Shown here piece by piece: positions 30,231-56,423 of a stretch of DNA of 64,000 bases. The notes under the pieces were generated by a model. It worked only from the letters and a program-made list of their open reading frames with translations, was not told where the DNA came from and did no database searches. The DNA comes from Notolepis coatsorum. Taxonomy: Eukaryota; Chordata; Actinopteri; Aulopiformes; Paralepididae. The number at the start of each line of letters is the position of its first letter. Position 1 is the first letter of the stretch. The stretch covers positions 71,760,134 through 71,824,133 of the forward strand of contig OZ020586.1 in NCBI GenBank assembly GCA_963971535.1. Direction: 5' to 3'. The translations under genes and the position numbers were made by a program.

Positions 30231-30765
30231 GTCGGCATAGCCTCGCCTGGCCTTACATACCCGCCGCCTATGCAGGTCTGAGTTTAGTTGCCATCTGACC
30301 ACCACACTGAACAAAGTTATGAACGACCGTGAAGATGTGCGGCATCTGTACAAGCGGTACTTGCAGTCAGAAATGGCTTCCCGCCAGTCGGAGATGGCTT
30401 ACCGCGAGTCGGAGATCGCTTACCGCCGGCTGAAGATGAGGAAGCTCCACAAAGAAATTGCATTACTTGATCGGCAGCTGGATGTAAGTGTAACCTGTGA
30501 AGCTTTGGCATGAATTGTAACTGAACTGAAATTATTCTTTGTGTGCACCTTCATTTACAGGCGGACAAAGAGTGAAAATAAAGGCTTTATTCTACAACAT
30601 GGATCTCTTCTTATTATTCTTGTACATGTTCCTCTATGAATGGGTAACTTAAAAGCAAAGAGGCAAAGCAAAGCATATACCCATTAACCATAGAAATGAA
30701 ACATACAAACATAAAAAGAGGAAAACGTTAAATGAGTCCAACATTAACCTAAATGAACTCAACAC

Positions 30766-31800
30766 CTAACCAAAATGATGGTGGGCAATTCTGTCCCTTG
30801 CAGCCCATCCGGTCTGCTCATCCAAGTGGACTGGCTCTAGGTCATCCTCAGGATGGTCCATGATGACTGGGACCCTCTCCTTCCTCAGTGTTGCCACATT
30901 GTGGAGCACTGCACAGGCCACAGTGATGTCACATGCCACCCGCAGCCCCCGCAGACATGTGAATCTGGCCTTCAGTTGGCCGAAGGTCATTTCGATCCGG
31001 GCTCTCGTCCGAGCATGAGCCCCGTTGAAACGGGCTTGAGGCCCTGGTGCTGGCTCTGGATAGGGGGTCATGAAGTAGGGCTTGCAGGCTGTCTCCAATT
31101 AGGAGTCCATCGTAATGACCTAGTATATAATATATACAATGTTAGATCACCTCTACATGAAATAAGCTATTTCTAAATTACATGATATTTGCTATACCTT
31201 GCTCGAAGCTGTGGCAGTGTAGACTCTCTGAAATCTGAATACTCTTGAGTCGTGGACGGAGCGCGGCCACTTGGCCTCAACATTGGTGATGAGGCAGGTG
31301 AGTCACAGATCAAAGATGAATTGTGGTCAAGTCATGGGTATTGTACAGTATTGTACAGTATATACATACAGCAGGCAATTGCAAGGTCCATGATGACCCC
31401 TATTTTCAAATAAATGATTGTTTTTATAGCAATGTAATTTGAGGGAAATTATGTCATAAGTAGGCCTACCTGAACATTAATGATGTGAAAGCCTTTTCGA
31501 TTCCCCCTCGTTTTGGGCCAGAGGGTGCTTTGAGTTTGATCTGCGTGCAGTCCACTGCGCCAATGACATTGGGAAACTCTGCATAATAATAATAAGCTCC
31601 GTAATGAATAGTGATAGGAATGCACTTTCATTAAATGGTGAAATATTGAATAACTCAATTACCCGCAATTCCATAGACGCCCTCTTTGACTACACTCATT
31701 TGGACACGGCCAGGGAATGTAATGAAGACATCCATGAACTTCTTCAAAGCCAAATATACTTTGCGAACAGCATGGTATGCAGCGGCTTTGCTGATGTTCT
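30766..31800 (-). pseudogene. Harbinger (HARBI1-like) DDE transposase, multi-exon, damaged
   Basis: Nuclease of the element at 25885-31975. Segments on the minus strand: about 31800-31680 (HAVRKVYLALKKFMDVFITF then PGRVQMSVVKEGVYGIAG); 31585-31488 (FPNVIGAVDCTQIKLKAPSG, then KRG and a shift into FHIINVQ); about 31310-31197 (CLITNVEAKWPRSVHDSRVF); 31130-30766 (KPYFMTPYPEPAPGPQ, RARIEMTFGQLKARFTCLRG). The three catalytic acids are visible (VDCTQ, VHDSR, RIEMTFG). The frame break in the second segment and a deletion-like jump near 31098 make an active product unlikely. Confidence 0.75.
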
Positions 31801-31975
31801 CCGCGTTTATCCAGAGAACTTAACTAAACCCTGCGCTGGAGCAGGTTCACATTTTTCGATCTGTTGCCATAGTGATTTAGACAAACCCTGCTTCGTGGAA
31901 CCGAAAAGCCTGACTTATGTCAAGTTATCCTGAAGATTATCCGGCTAACTCAGTTAGCCACGTACGGGGAATAGG

Positions 31976-32244
31976 GCCCTGGTTATTTCTCTGAAGTTGC
32001 CTACCCCACCTTTAATATATGAACAGTTATTGACTCACGTAGGACAGTTTGAACACGAGTCAACCATACATTGTGATTTTAATATTTAGTTAAAAGCACA
32101 TATTTCAAGAAACAGACACAAGTGAAATTAAAACAAAGGAAGATGAACACCAATATGTACATCATGACAAAATAATGCCATTATTAAATTAAACAGGGAA
32201 CTTTGTAGGATTTGTTTCCTAACCCGTAGCTAAACCTATTTAGA
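31976..32244. other. No recognisable feature
   Basis: AT-rich sequence right of the Harbinger end. Confidence 0.4.
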
Positions 32245-32647
32245 ATGGCTTGTCTACATCAACTTTTCAATAATGCCATAACAAATTTATTTAAAATGGC
32301 ATACAATAAAAATGAAATATATGGAGAAATGAGTCACAGAATAAATAAATATACTACATTTACCAATAGAAAAAGGAGGATTCTCAGATACCACTTGGCT
32401 GCTGAAGGTTTATACATAATAATAGGAATTCACCAGAACAATCATGGGTCAAGACTCAATAGTAAATATTGCCCAAGCAGCCTATTTAAATGTTTCTTTC
32501 AAAAACAGGGGGAAAATATATCAAATAACTTCACAATTAATAACATGATTAGGAGCTGGAATGAAGAAATAAATACAAAAAACTGGAAGGATACAATACC
32601 ACCTTCTCTAAATCAATGGTATATGTTTAAAAAAAAGAAAAAAAAAT

Positions 32648-32691
<44 letters not shown>

Positions 32692-32730
32692 CAGTTAAGT
32701 TTGAAGTACAATATTACAAGCTATTTATAA
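32245..32730 (+). other. Unidentified AT-rich ORF, 161 codons
   Basis: An open frame with normal-looking composition (RRILRYHLAAEGLYIIIG, NNMIRSWNEEINTKNWKD) that runs into an A tract and a (TA)n microsatellite, which supplies the artificial YIYIYI end. I do not recognise a family. It could be a relic of a non-LTR or other element or chance. It lies 180 bp beyond the ZNF-B stop. Confidence 0.25.
32649..32690. repeat. (TA)n microsatellite
   Basis: About 20 uninterrupted TA units following a poly-A/AAG tract. Confidence 0.9.
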
Positions 32731-32756
32731 ACTTAAAATAATAAGAAATATTATAT

Positions 32757-32896
32757 TCCTGTGATGTGTGTGTATGTGATGTTATGTCATGATTGTGTAT
32801 ATATATGTGATGTCATGATTGTGTATATATGTGATGTTATGTCATGATTGTGTATGTATATATGATGTTGTGTGATGTTATGTTGTGTGTGTATAG
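32757..32896. repeat. Minisatellite of GTGTATATATGTGATG units
   Basis: Repeated TGTGATGT(T/C)ATGTCATGATTGTGTATATAT blocks of roughly 30-36 bp, next to the ZNF-B 3' end. Confidence 0.7.
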
Positions 32897-32911
32897 CTAG
32901 GATTGAGCCCT

Positions 32912-49982
<17,071 letters not shown>

Positions 49983-50160
49983 TTTAAATGAGTCAAAGAT
50001 GCATAACGTTTTTAGCTAGCTTAGCCAAATATACTCCATGGGCTAACCAAGTCACGTGAGACGGTGAGAGAGTAGTTCTTCTTCCTGTTGTTTTTAAAAC
50101 CAGATTGACATCCAAAATATTACACTACCGCCCCCTGCTGGTTTAAAATAAACTATGTTC

Positions 50161-50192
<32 letters not shown>

Positions 50193-50302
50193 AAGTTTAT
50201 TAACAGATTGCAGAATGGGTACAGTACAGTACAGCTCAATACATACAATTGTTAAGAGGATGCAGACCTGAGAAAGACTTTAGTCTTGTTTCCATCAGGG
50301 TC

Positions 50303-51054
50303 GCGTGTAGCTTTATGCCAAGCAAGCAGTGCAAAAACTTACCGTAGTGGCATGCAGTAATGAGCCTTTCATTTTCCGCCGCCCAGCGCCCAGGTCGCGC
50401 GGAAATAGGCTGTCTATTGCCATTCTCTTTGACAAACTCTAACCTTAACCAGCTCCTTAACAACGCCTAAACTTAACCGTTCTAACCTTAACCAACTCCG
50501 AAACAATGCCTAACCTTAACCTTAACCTTAACCATGCCTAACCTTAACCATAGAAATTATATTGCCATTCTCTTTGACAAACTCTAACCTTAACCAGCTC
50601 CTTAACAGCGCCTAAACTTAACCGTTCTAACCTTAACCAACTCCGAAACAATGCCTAACCTTAACCTTAACCTTAACCATGCCTAACCTTAACCGGCGAA
50701 AGAATACACGTTAAAAAAAAATCACGTTAAAAAATATTTTCGATGGGATTCAAACTCGCCAGCAAACAAGCCATAGGATCCACAGCCATGTGTCCTTGCC
50801 AATTGAGCTATTGCTAGATACTGAATAAGGGGCGGTGACTTATATATATTGAGCTCCGCTCGTGTCGGGATCTCATGCGCATGCGCGGGCACCTCGCGCG
50901 AGCACGCCGGCGCACGCACGCACCTGAGCGAGCACGCCGCCGCCGGTGCACGCACGGTAGCATTTGTCTGAAAAGAAGGGCGCTTTACCGCACTAGCGTG
51001 CGGTGACGAATGCGGAAGCATTTTTGCACTGCTTGCTTGGCATTAACGTACAGG
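50303..51054. mobile_element. MITE with 10-bp target duplication
   Basis: Flanked by CATCAGGGTC (50293-50302, 51055-51064). The inverted ends share ATGCCAAGCAAGCAGTGC and AAAAA. A 9-10 bp duplication would suit a Mutator-like element. Internally: two copies of a repeat of about 140 bp rich in CTAACCTTAACC (50418-50697) and a tRNA-like stretch (50736-50830). Confidence 0.85.
50736..50830 (-). other. tRNA-like sequence inside the MITE
   Basis: On the minus strand TAGCTCAATTGGCAAGG fits a pol III A box and GAGTTTGAATCCC, some 35 nt later, a B box. No clean acceptor stem could be traced by eye, so it is a tRNA relic or promoter-like fragment rather than a gene. Confidence 0.45.
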
Positions 51055-51740
51055 CATCAGGGTCCTCCATTTTCAATTCATCATATATGACACACACAAC
51101 ATACAGATAGACAGTACTGCTACATCTATACATTTATGACATACCAGATTTTCAAATACAGTACTGTTTGTGATACTAAAAAAAATCCAGAAAAAGAGTG
51201 TAGACATAGAAACTGTGCATTGGGGGAGGTTGGGTAGGTGGGGTGGGGCTGTACATTGGAGGTGGGGGGGGGGGGGTTGGGTAGGGGGGGGGATACTGTA
51301 CATTGGAATACTGACCTACATTTGACATAGAAACTGTACATTCTTCAATCTACTTCAGAAGCCAGTAATGGTGTTAATTCATTCGAAAAAAGCTTATTGT
51401 GGAATGTTAATGCCAGGAGTGTAATTTATTCAGCTTCAGGTGTATAATTTGATTTGTTATAACTGTTATAGTGCACCCTCTCTGAGCAGTCAACTCTCAC
51501 AGTATGTTTATAATTTCATCTCTGTGCATCAGTTTTGGAGTTGTTGGAAGTTGTATTTCTTGACTTTTGAACAGTAGGAGTTAGATAATTAATTTGTGTA
51601 CTGTACTGTGTAGGGACTGTCCTGCTCCACTAGGGGCAGGCTTTTCTCATTCACTAGGCTGGGGGCGGGGCTGGCTTTTCTAATTCACAGGAGCGATCTT
51701 TTCTACCACAGTGCACAAAACTCTACGTTGGCTTTGAGAG

Positions 51741-51855
51741 TTGTTTGATTGATTGAATTGATTGAAAACTTTATTAACAGATTGCAGAATGGGTACAGTA
51801 CAGTACATAGATGTAGCAGTACTGTCTATCTGTATGTCATGTATGTCATATATGC
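51741..51855. mobile_element. LINE tail copy with inverted 5' part
   Basis: 51741-51803 is the usual minus-orientation tail (TTGATTGAAAACTTTATTAA...GTACAGTAC). It then switches to ATAGATGTAGCAGTACTG and CTATCTGTATGTCATG, which is the reverse complement of the stretch normally further inside (compare 48601-48648). Confidence 0.8.
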
Positions 51856-52139
51856 AGGGGCGTAGCTGTAGATTCTGGGCCCCATGAAAGAATGTATTAG
51901 TGGGCCCCCAAAGAATGCGAGCGCGCGTTCCCGCATGCAAATTTTTTTTTGGCCATTTATTTATTGATGAAAACGCATAATATGGTTTTTACCTATACAT
52001 TCGGATCAGCAGTTCAGCACCTGCACTGTTGGTGGGTGAGCCTAGTAAAGGATGTCGCATTGTGTTCATCTTCAATGAATGGACCAATGCAATAGTCTAC
52101 CAAAGAACCTTGAGTCGCACTAGGCTGGGAACAACCCTG

Positions 52140-52411
52140 GGTCAAGTGATAGTAAACTGGACTGGACGAACAACATCGAGGCCCTACAGGAAGGGACAGA
52201 GCAGACTGTTCTTCCTGAGAAGGCTCAGGTCTTTTAATGTCTGCAGCAAACTGCTGCAGATGTTCTACCAGTCTGTGGTTGCTGGTGCCCTCTTCTTCGC
52301 TGTGGTATGCTGGGGGGGCAACACCAACACACACAAAATAAACAAACTGGTCAAAAAAGCAAGCTCTGTGGTGGGAGCGGACCTGGACAGTTTGAATCAC
52401 ATTTTTTTACC
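52140..52411 (+). mobile_element. Rex1-like LINE reverse transcriptase fragment
   Basis: Encodes YRKGQSRLFFLRRLRSFNVC, SKLLQMFYQSVVAGALFFAV and VCWGGNTNTHKINKLVKKAS: the thumb/C-terminal part typical of fish Rex1-like elements. Upstream, CAGGGGCGTAGCTG at 51855 looks like a hAT end. Confidence 0.75.
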
Positions 52412-52624
52412 TTAAACAGATCTTTTTCAAGTTCCAAGTTTTAATACTCTTATCAACATGCGAGTCAACAAATGTTTGCTTTATGCAGCCATTTAACACA
52501 AAAGGATGACCCTCATGCATTGCAAATTTGCATCAAATTCAAAACAGAGTGATGCACAAAATAACTTAAAAGAAAATAATAATTTAAAACAATGAATAAA
52601 GTGTGCATGAAATAGGGGAAAGAA

Positions 52625-52830
52625 AACGCTACATCACTGTCCTGCTACATCACTGTGATGTACTGTCCTGCTACATCACTGTGATGTACTGTCCTGCTAC
52701 ATCACTGTGATGCACTGTCCTGCTACATCACTGTGATGCTACATCACTGTCCTGCTACATCACTGTGATGTACTGTCCTGCTACATCACTGTGATCCACT
52801 GTCCTGCTACTGTTGCATCACTGTCCTGCA
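52625..52830. repeat. Minisatellite (CACTGTCCTGCTACATCACTG)
   Basis: About eight units of 21-27 bp with CTGTGATGTACTGTCCTGCT variants. Confidence 0.9.
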
Positions 52831-53089
52831 CAGTACTTTTGAAGGAGCTAGGCATGCTGCTCCCTACTCCTTCTGGTCCTTGTGCTGAGCTAGGCTAGCA
52901 TGCGCCCGGACCTCTCTCTCTGGGGCTACTTTTTTACATTTATATAACCTTTATTTACCCAGGCAAGCAAGTAAGAACAAATTATGATTTTATTTATTGT
53001 CAAAAGTATGCATAATGTTGTGTTAATTCCACGACAAGAGATATGTAATGTTAATTACCTGAAATTATTCAGTCTTTTGGGGGAAACCC

Positions 53090-53182
53090 TGCATATATCG
53101 ATATCGGTTGATATCGGTATCGGAAATTAAGAGTTGGACAATATCGGTATCGGTAAAAAAGCCAATATCGAACATCCCTAAT
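53090..53182. mobile_element. hAT terminal fragment (TAGGGATGTTCGATATTGG)
   Basis: The reverse complement begins TAGGGATGTTCGATATTGGC and continues with ACCGATACCGATATTG, a common fish hAT end. Related ATATCGGCC motifs occur at 44860-44930. Confidence 0.6.
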
Positions 53183-54041
53183 AAAAACATTATGTCCCAT
53201 GGCCATGATGCTTCAGTGAAAAGAGACGATCAGAAACAGGTTCATGCTAAAATTGTATATACAAAATAAAAAGTGCTTACCAGTGATGTGATGTATGACA
53301 GTAGTTTACTATAATTACTGATATTGTTTATTTATTTATTTTGCTAAATAAGTTGATCCATGTACACTTGTGAATAAGGGAATCATAAATCTTCACGCAA
53401 GCTAGCCTAGCTTAGCACAAATGAATGGAAGCGGATATGGACCATACTACATACTGTGTTGAAACATCTAGAGTGCAAAAACACATGTCAGAATCAGAAT
53501 GCTGTTTATTGACTACAGTAGTGCTTTTAATACAATCATACCATCTAATCTGGTGTCTAAACTGACAGATCTTGGCCTCTGCAATTCCATCTGCAGGTGG
53601 CTATATGACTTTCTGACCGGCCGACTCTAGACAGTAAGAGTTGGAAACAGCTTCTCATCTACCACAGTTCTGAATACAGGTGCTCCACAAGGTTGTTGTC
53701 TCAGTCCCTTACTTTACAGTCTGTACACATATGACATCATACCAACAGCATTGTGAAATTTCTAATTTGCAGACGATACCACAGTAATTGGGCTTATCGC
53801 AAACAATGATGAGGTTGCATATAGGGATGAGGTGAAGGACCTGTTCATATGGTGTCACAACAACAACCTGTCCCTAAATGTTGAGAAAACAAAGGAGCTC
53901 ATCATTGATTTTAGGAAAAATAAAACTATTCAGTCAGCCGTTTACATAAATAACACTCCCGTTGCAATTGTAAATAGCTACAAGTTCTTGGGCATCCAGA
54001 TCTGAGACTCTCTCTCCTGGTCACTGAACATCAGTTGTGTC

Positions 54042-55063
54042 TAGGGCTGTACCGAATGTCATTTTTTAACATTCGAAGCTTCGATTGAAGTATTCGAACG
54101 AAGCTTCGAATGTCTATAAAAAAAAAAGTACAAAATTTTTTTACTGAATCCTCAATTTGAATAAAGTGATTAATCTGATTAAATTAGTATTTTTCTTTTA
54201 TTAAATCAACTTTCTTTAATGAATATAACTCATCAGTTTCGTCAACATAAATAATCCAATAAGGGCACGGTTGGTATGAAAGTGATGGTGACGTATTTTT
54301 TTTTGTATTTTATTTTTTTATTATTTTTTAAACATAACATAAAATTAGACATACAAGCATTAACAGTAAACATCCAATGAAATCACCATTTAAATAAGAT
54401 TCGTTTGATCTGGTCTCACAGTGGCTAAAAAGCTGATAGCATCACGATGGTTTCAACCGGAAAAAATGTGTCGTAAGGTATGGGTTCTTACATATCTCGA
54501 TGTGATCTATCTAGAAATATCTACAGCAAGAATTTTAGGTGTCAGTGAAGCCAAAATTGCAATCTGGTTAGAAGTGGTGGAGAGAATAAAAGCTATCATA
54601 TGAATGGTAGTGCCTGGTTAGGAACGAATGATAATGGATGGATTATCCAAGTGGGGGTCCGGGGGAGGGGTGGGCGAGCGAGAGCATATGTATGTTGTAG
54701 GGTATTAGATGTGTATTAGGTGTATATCTCGTATACTACATTTATTTAAATGGTGATTTCATTGGATGTTTACTGTTAATGCTTGTATGTCTAATTTTAT
54801 GTTATGTTTAAAAAATAATAAAAAAAATAAGTGATGGTGACGTCTTATAGTATAATATTATAATATTAGTGTAGCCTAATCTTTAACTGCAACTGTGAAG
54901 AAAACCCCCATTGGTTTAAACAGGTTGAATAGACACACACAAAAAAAGGTTAAATTTTTTATTTAAATAAAAAAATATATAATAAATAAAAAATTTGAAT
55001 GTTGATTTAGAATTCGAATGTCAACATTATGATCGAAGCTTCGAAGCATTCGGTACAGCCCTA
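54042..55063. mobile_element. hAT element inserted in the Rex1-like LINE
   Basis: TAGGGCTGTACCGAATGTCA and (inverted) TAGGGCTGTACCGAATGCTT, with GTTGTGTC duplicated at 54034-54041 and 55064-55071. Interior has AAGCTTCGAATG palindromes. It carries a LINE insertion at 54295-54828. Confidence 0.95.
54295..54828 (+). mobile_element. L1/Tx1-like LINE fragment with an inverted second 3' end
   Basis: Flanked by the 15-bp duplication AAGTGATGGTGACGT (54280-54294, 54829-54843). The right part holds an ORF2 C-terminus (ASRWFQPEKMCRKVWVLTYL, DVIYLEISTARILGVSEAKI), a 3' UTR and an A-rich tail. The left part (54333-54398) is the reverse complement of the 3' UTR end and starts T-rich, so 3' sequence is present at both ends. 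Confidence 0.85.
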
Positions 55064-55489
55064 GTTGTGTCATTAAAAAGGCACAACAGAGACTGTATTT
55101 TCTGAGGTGTCTCAAGAAGCATGGTATGTCAACAAAAACCCTCATCAATTTCTACCGGTCCACAATAGAAAGCCTCTTAACAGGATGCATACTGGTATGG
55201 TTTGGCAACACCACCGCTCAGGATCATAAACACCTGACGAGGATAGTGAGAACAGCATCTAAAATCATAGGATCACCATTACCACAGTTACAGGTCATCT
55301 ACACACCACCCGCTGCAGGAAGAAAGCACTCTGTATTATGAAGGACACCAGTCACCCAGCACACTGCCTTTTCTCTTATCTCCCCTCATGGAAGCATCTA
55401 CAGAGCATCAGAGCTCGTACCTCCCACCTCAGCCAAACTCTGAAGCAGAGATTGCAGCAGGACCGAGCTTTGTGAAGTAGAGACTGAGC

Positions 55490-55807
55490 TCCTCCTGGGG
55501 AACTGTGTCAGAGCCAGGGATGTGGCTGATGCCGTCCTTCTCCAGACTGAAGAGGACGATGGAAGAGGGGCTGAACACCCTGCATTCTCTCAAGAAATCC
55601 ACCGATGTCTGGATTCATGTACTCAGAAAGCTTCTCCTCTGCTAGTTTATAGGCTTCTTGCACGGCGGTGGCAAGAGTCTCCTTTGTGTTTTTGTATGGA
55701 AGCCACGACTGATCGAATAGATGAGCACAAGACTCTGGCGTCATCTCTTTATTCTCTGCTAAATGTACCTGAAGATCCTCCAGAAGGTCAAAGAGCTTCA
55801 TGGTCAC
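55490..55807 (-). pseudogene. Fragment of an unidentified protein-coding sequence
   Basis: Minus strand encodes MKLFDLLEDLQVHLAENKEM, TPESCAHLFDQSWLPYKNTK and AVQEAYKLAEEKLSEYMNP, then after a one-base frame change FSPSSIVLFSLEKDGISHIP and VPQEELSLYFTKLG. Composition and lack of repeat motifs suggest a captured or decayed host exon. I do not recognise the gene. The frameshift near 55608 makes it a pseudogene. Confidence 0.5.
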
Positions 55808-55837
55808 TGACGTTGAAGGTCCCAGAGCTAGGATAGG

Positions 55838-55960
55838 GTAATGGGGACTCGACTCGACACAGGCTCTTCTTTGGTGACTTGGACTCAGACTCGAACACTG
55901 GGGACTTGAGACTCCACTCGAGATTTAGTGACTCGACTACAACACTGGCTAGAAAACATG
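55838..55960. mobile_element. MITE-like ACTCGACTCGA-rich fragment
   Basis: GGGGACTCGACTCGACACAG, GACTTGGACTCAGACTCGA and ATTTAGTGACTCGACTACAA: a sequence style known from fish non-autonomous DNA elements. Ends not resolved. Confidence 0.4.
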
Positions 55961-56199
55961 TCATTCTGCCACATTTCCTGAACATTCTGCAGTTTGAAAA
56001 CACACTGTTCCACCACAGGTCAGCAAACCCAGGAGGATTCAGGATTAACACTGAAGGTATCCAACAGAGTTTTCTTGTACATGGCTTACTTTTGTTTATA
56101 TTAATATTTCCACCCAAATATAGTTTTTATTGTTGTTCTATAGTCTACAAGCTGATACATTCAACAACCAGGATACAGGTCCTTTAACAAAACAGGAAT

Positions 56200-56423
56200 C
56201 TCAATATAATCACATGTGTCTTCATATATATTCAGACCACTAAGTGTGTCTGACTCTTAACCACCAAACCTGCACGGACTACATGACGTATATCATGTCA
56301 GACCCTGGTACAGACCCTCACCTGCACCTTGCATATACTGTTTACTTTTAGTCATAGTATATATTTCAGATTACATTTTCTATTTATCATAATGTATATT
56401 ATCTTATTATCTACACTTCCTGC
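56200..56423 (+). other. Possible Rex1 3' UTR remainder
   Basis: ACCCTCACCTGCACCTTGCA and following AT-rich text look like the non-coding end of a Rex1-like element, with no ORF. Assigned by position and style only. Confidence 0.3.

Larger units (their letters stand above)
25919..30575 (+). pseudogene. Harbinger Myb/SANT-like protein (fragmented exons)
   Basis: DNA-binding partner of Harbinger transposase. Recognisable pieces: 25919-26018 (EEYKTIIMAKSNTANAARAS then QEAWQNIADKLNA, ending at a GTAAGT donor); 26449-26590 (KKRADMVKTGGGPKTPDFTP then a premature stop before a GG..GGQ region); 28566-28620 and about 28710-28785 (proline/serine linker with splice-like borders); 30319-30483 (coiled coil SEMAYRESEIAYRRLKMRKL) and 30561-30575 (ADKE stop), followed by AATAAA. 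The stop in the second piece makes it a pseudogene. Confidence 0.65.
25885..31975. mobile_element. Decayed two-gene PIF/Harbinger element
   Basis: Autonomous Harbingers carry a Myb/SANT-like protein and a DDE transposase. Here the Myb-like exons lie on + between 25919 and 30575 and the transposase on - at 30766-31800, converging tail to tail. The right end (about 31890-31975) reads outward to GGGGAATAGGGCCC. The left end is lost where hAT sequence stops at about 25880. A hAT relic, three LINE fragments and a tandem SINE pair have expanded it. Confidence 0.75.
50161..51345 (-). mobile_element. LINE 3' end copy split by a MITE
   Basis: 50161-50302 and 51055-51345 are one LINE tail of the 13951 family: the first part ends at CATCAGGGTC and the second resumes with CATCAGGGTC and CTCCATTTTCAATTC. 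The 752 bp between are a separate transposon. Confidence 0.9.
53493..55470 (+). pseudogene. Rex1-like LINE with two nested insertions
   Basis: 53493-54041 encodes RT palm motifs: [20 protein letters not shown] (motif A), NTGAPQGCCLSPLLYSLY (B), FADDTTVIGL (C), NLSLNVEKTKELIIDF and YKFLGIQI. It resumes at 55064 with KKAQQRLYFLRCLKKHG and STIESLLTGCILVWFGN. Several stops (for example before the FADD box) show it is dead. The interruption 54042-55063 is a hAT. Confidence 0.85.

Noticed and set aside
50418..50697. CTAACCTTAACC runs read as interstitial telomere
   Set aside because: The unit is not the vertebrate TTAGGG complement (CCCTAA) and it is part of a MITE duplicated unit.
52625..52830. 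Regular repeats considered as a CRISPR-like array
   Set aside because: Units are contiguous with no unique spacers, in a vertebrate genome: a minisatellite.
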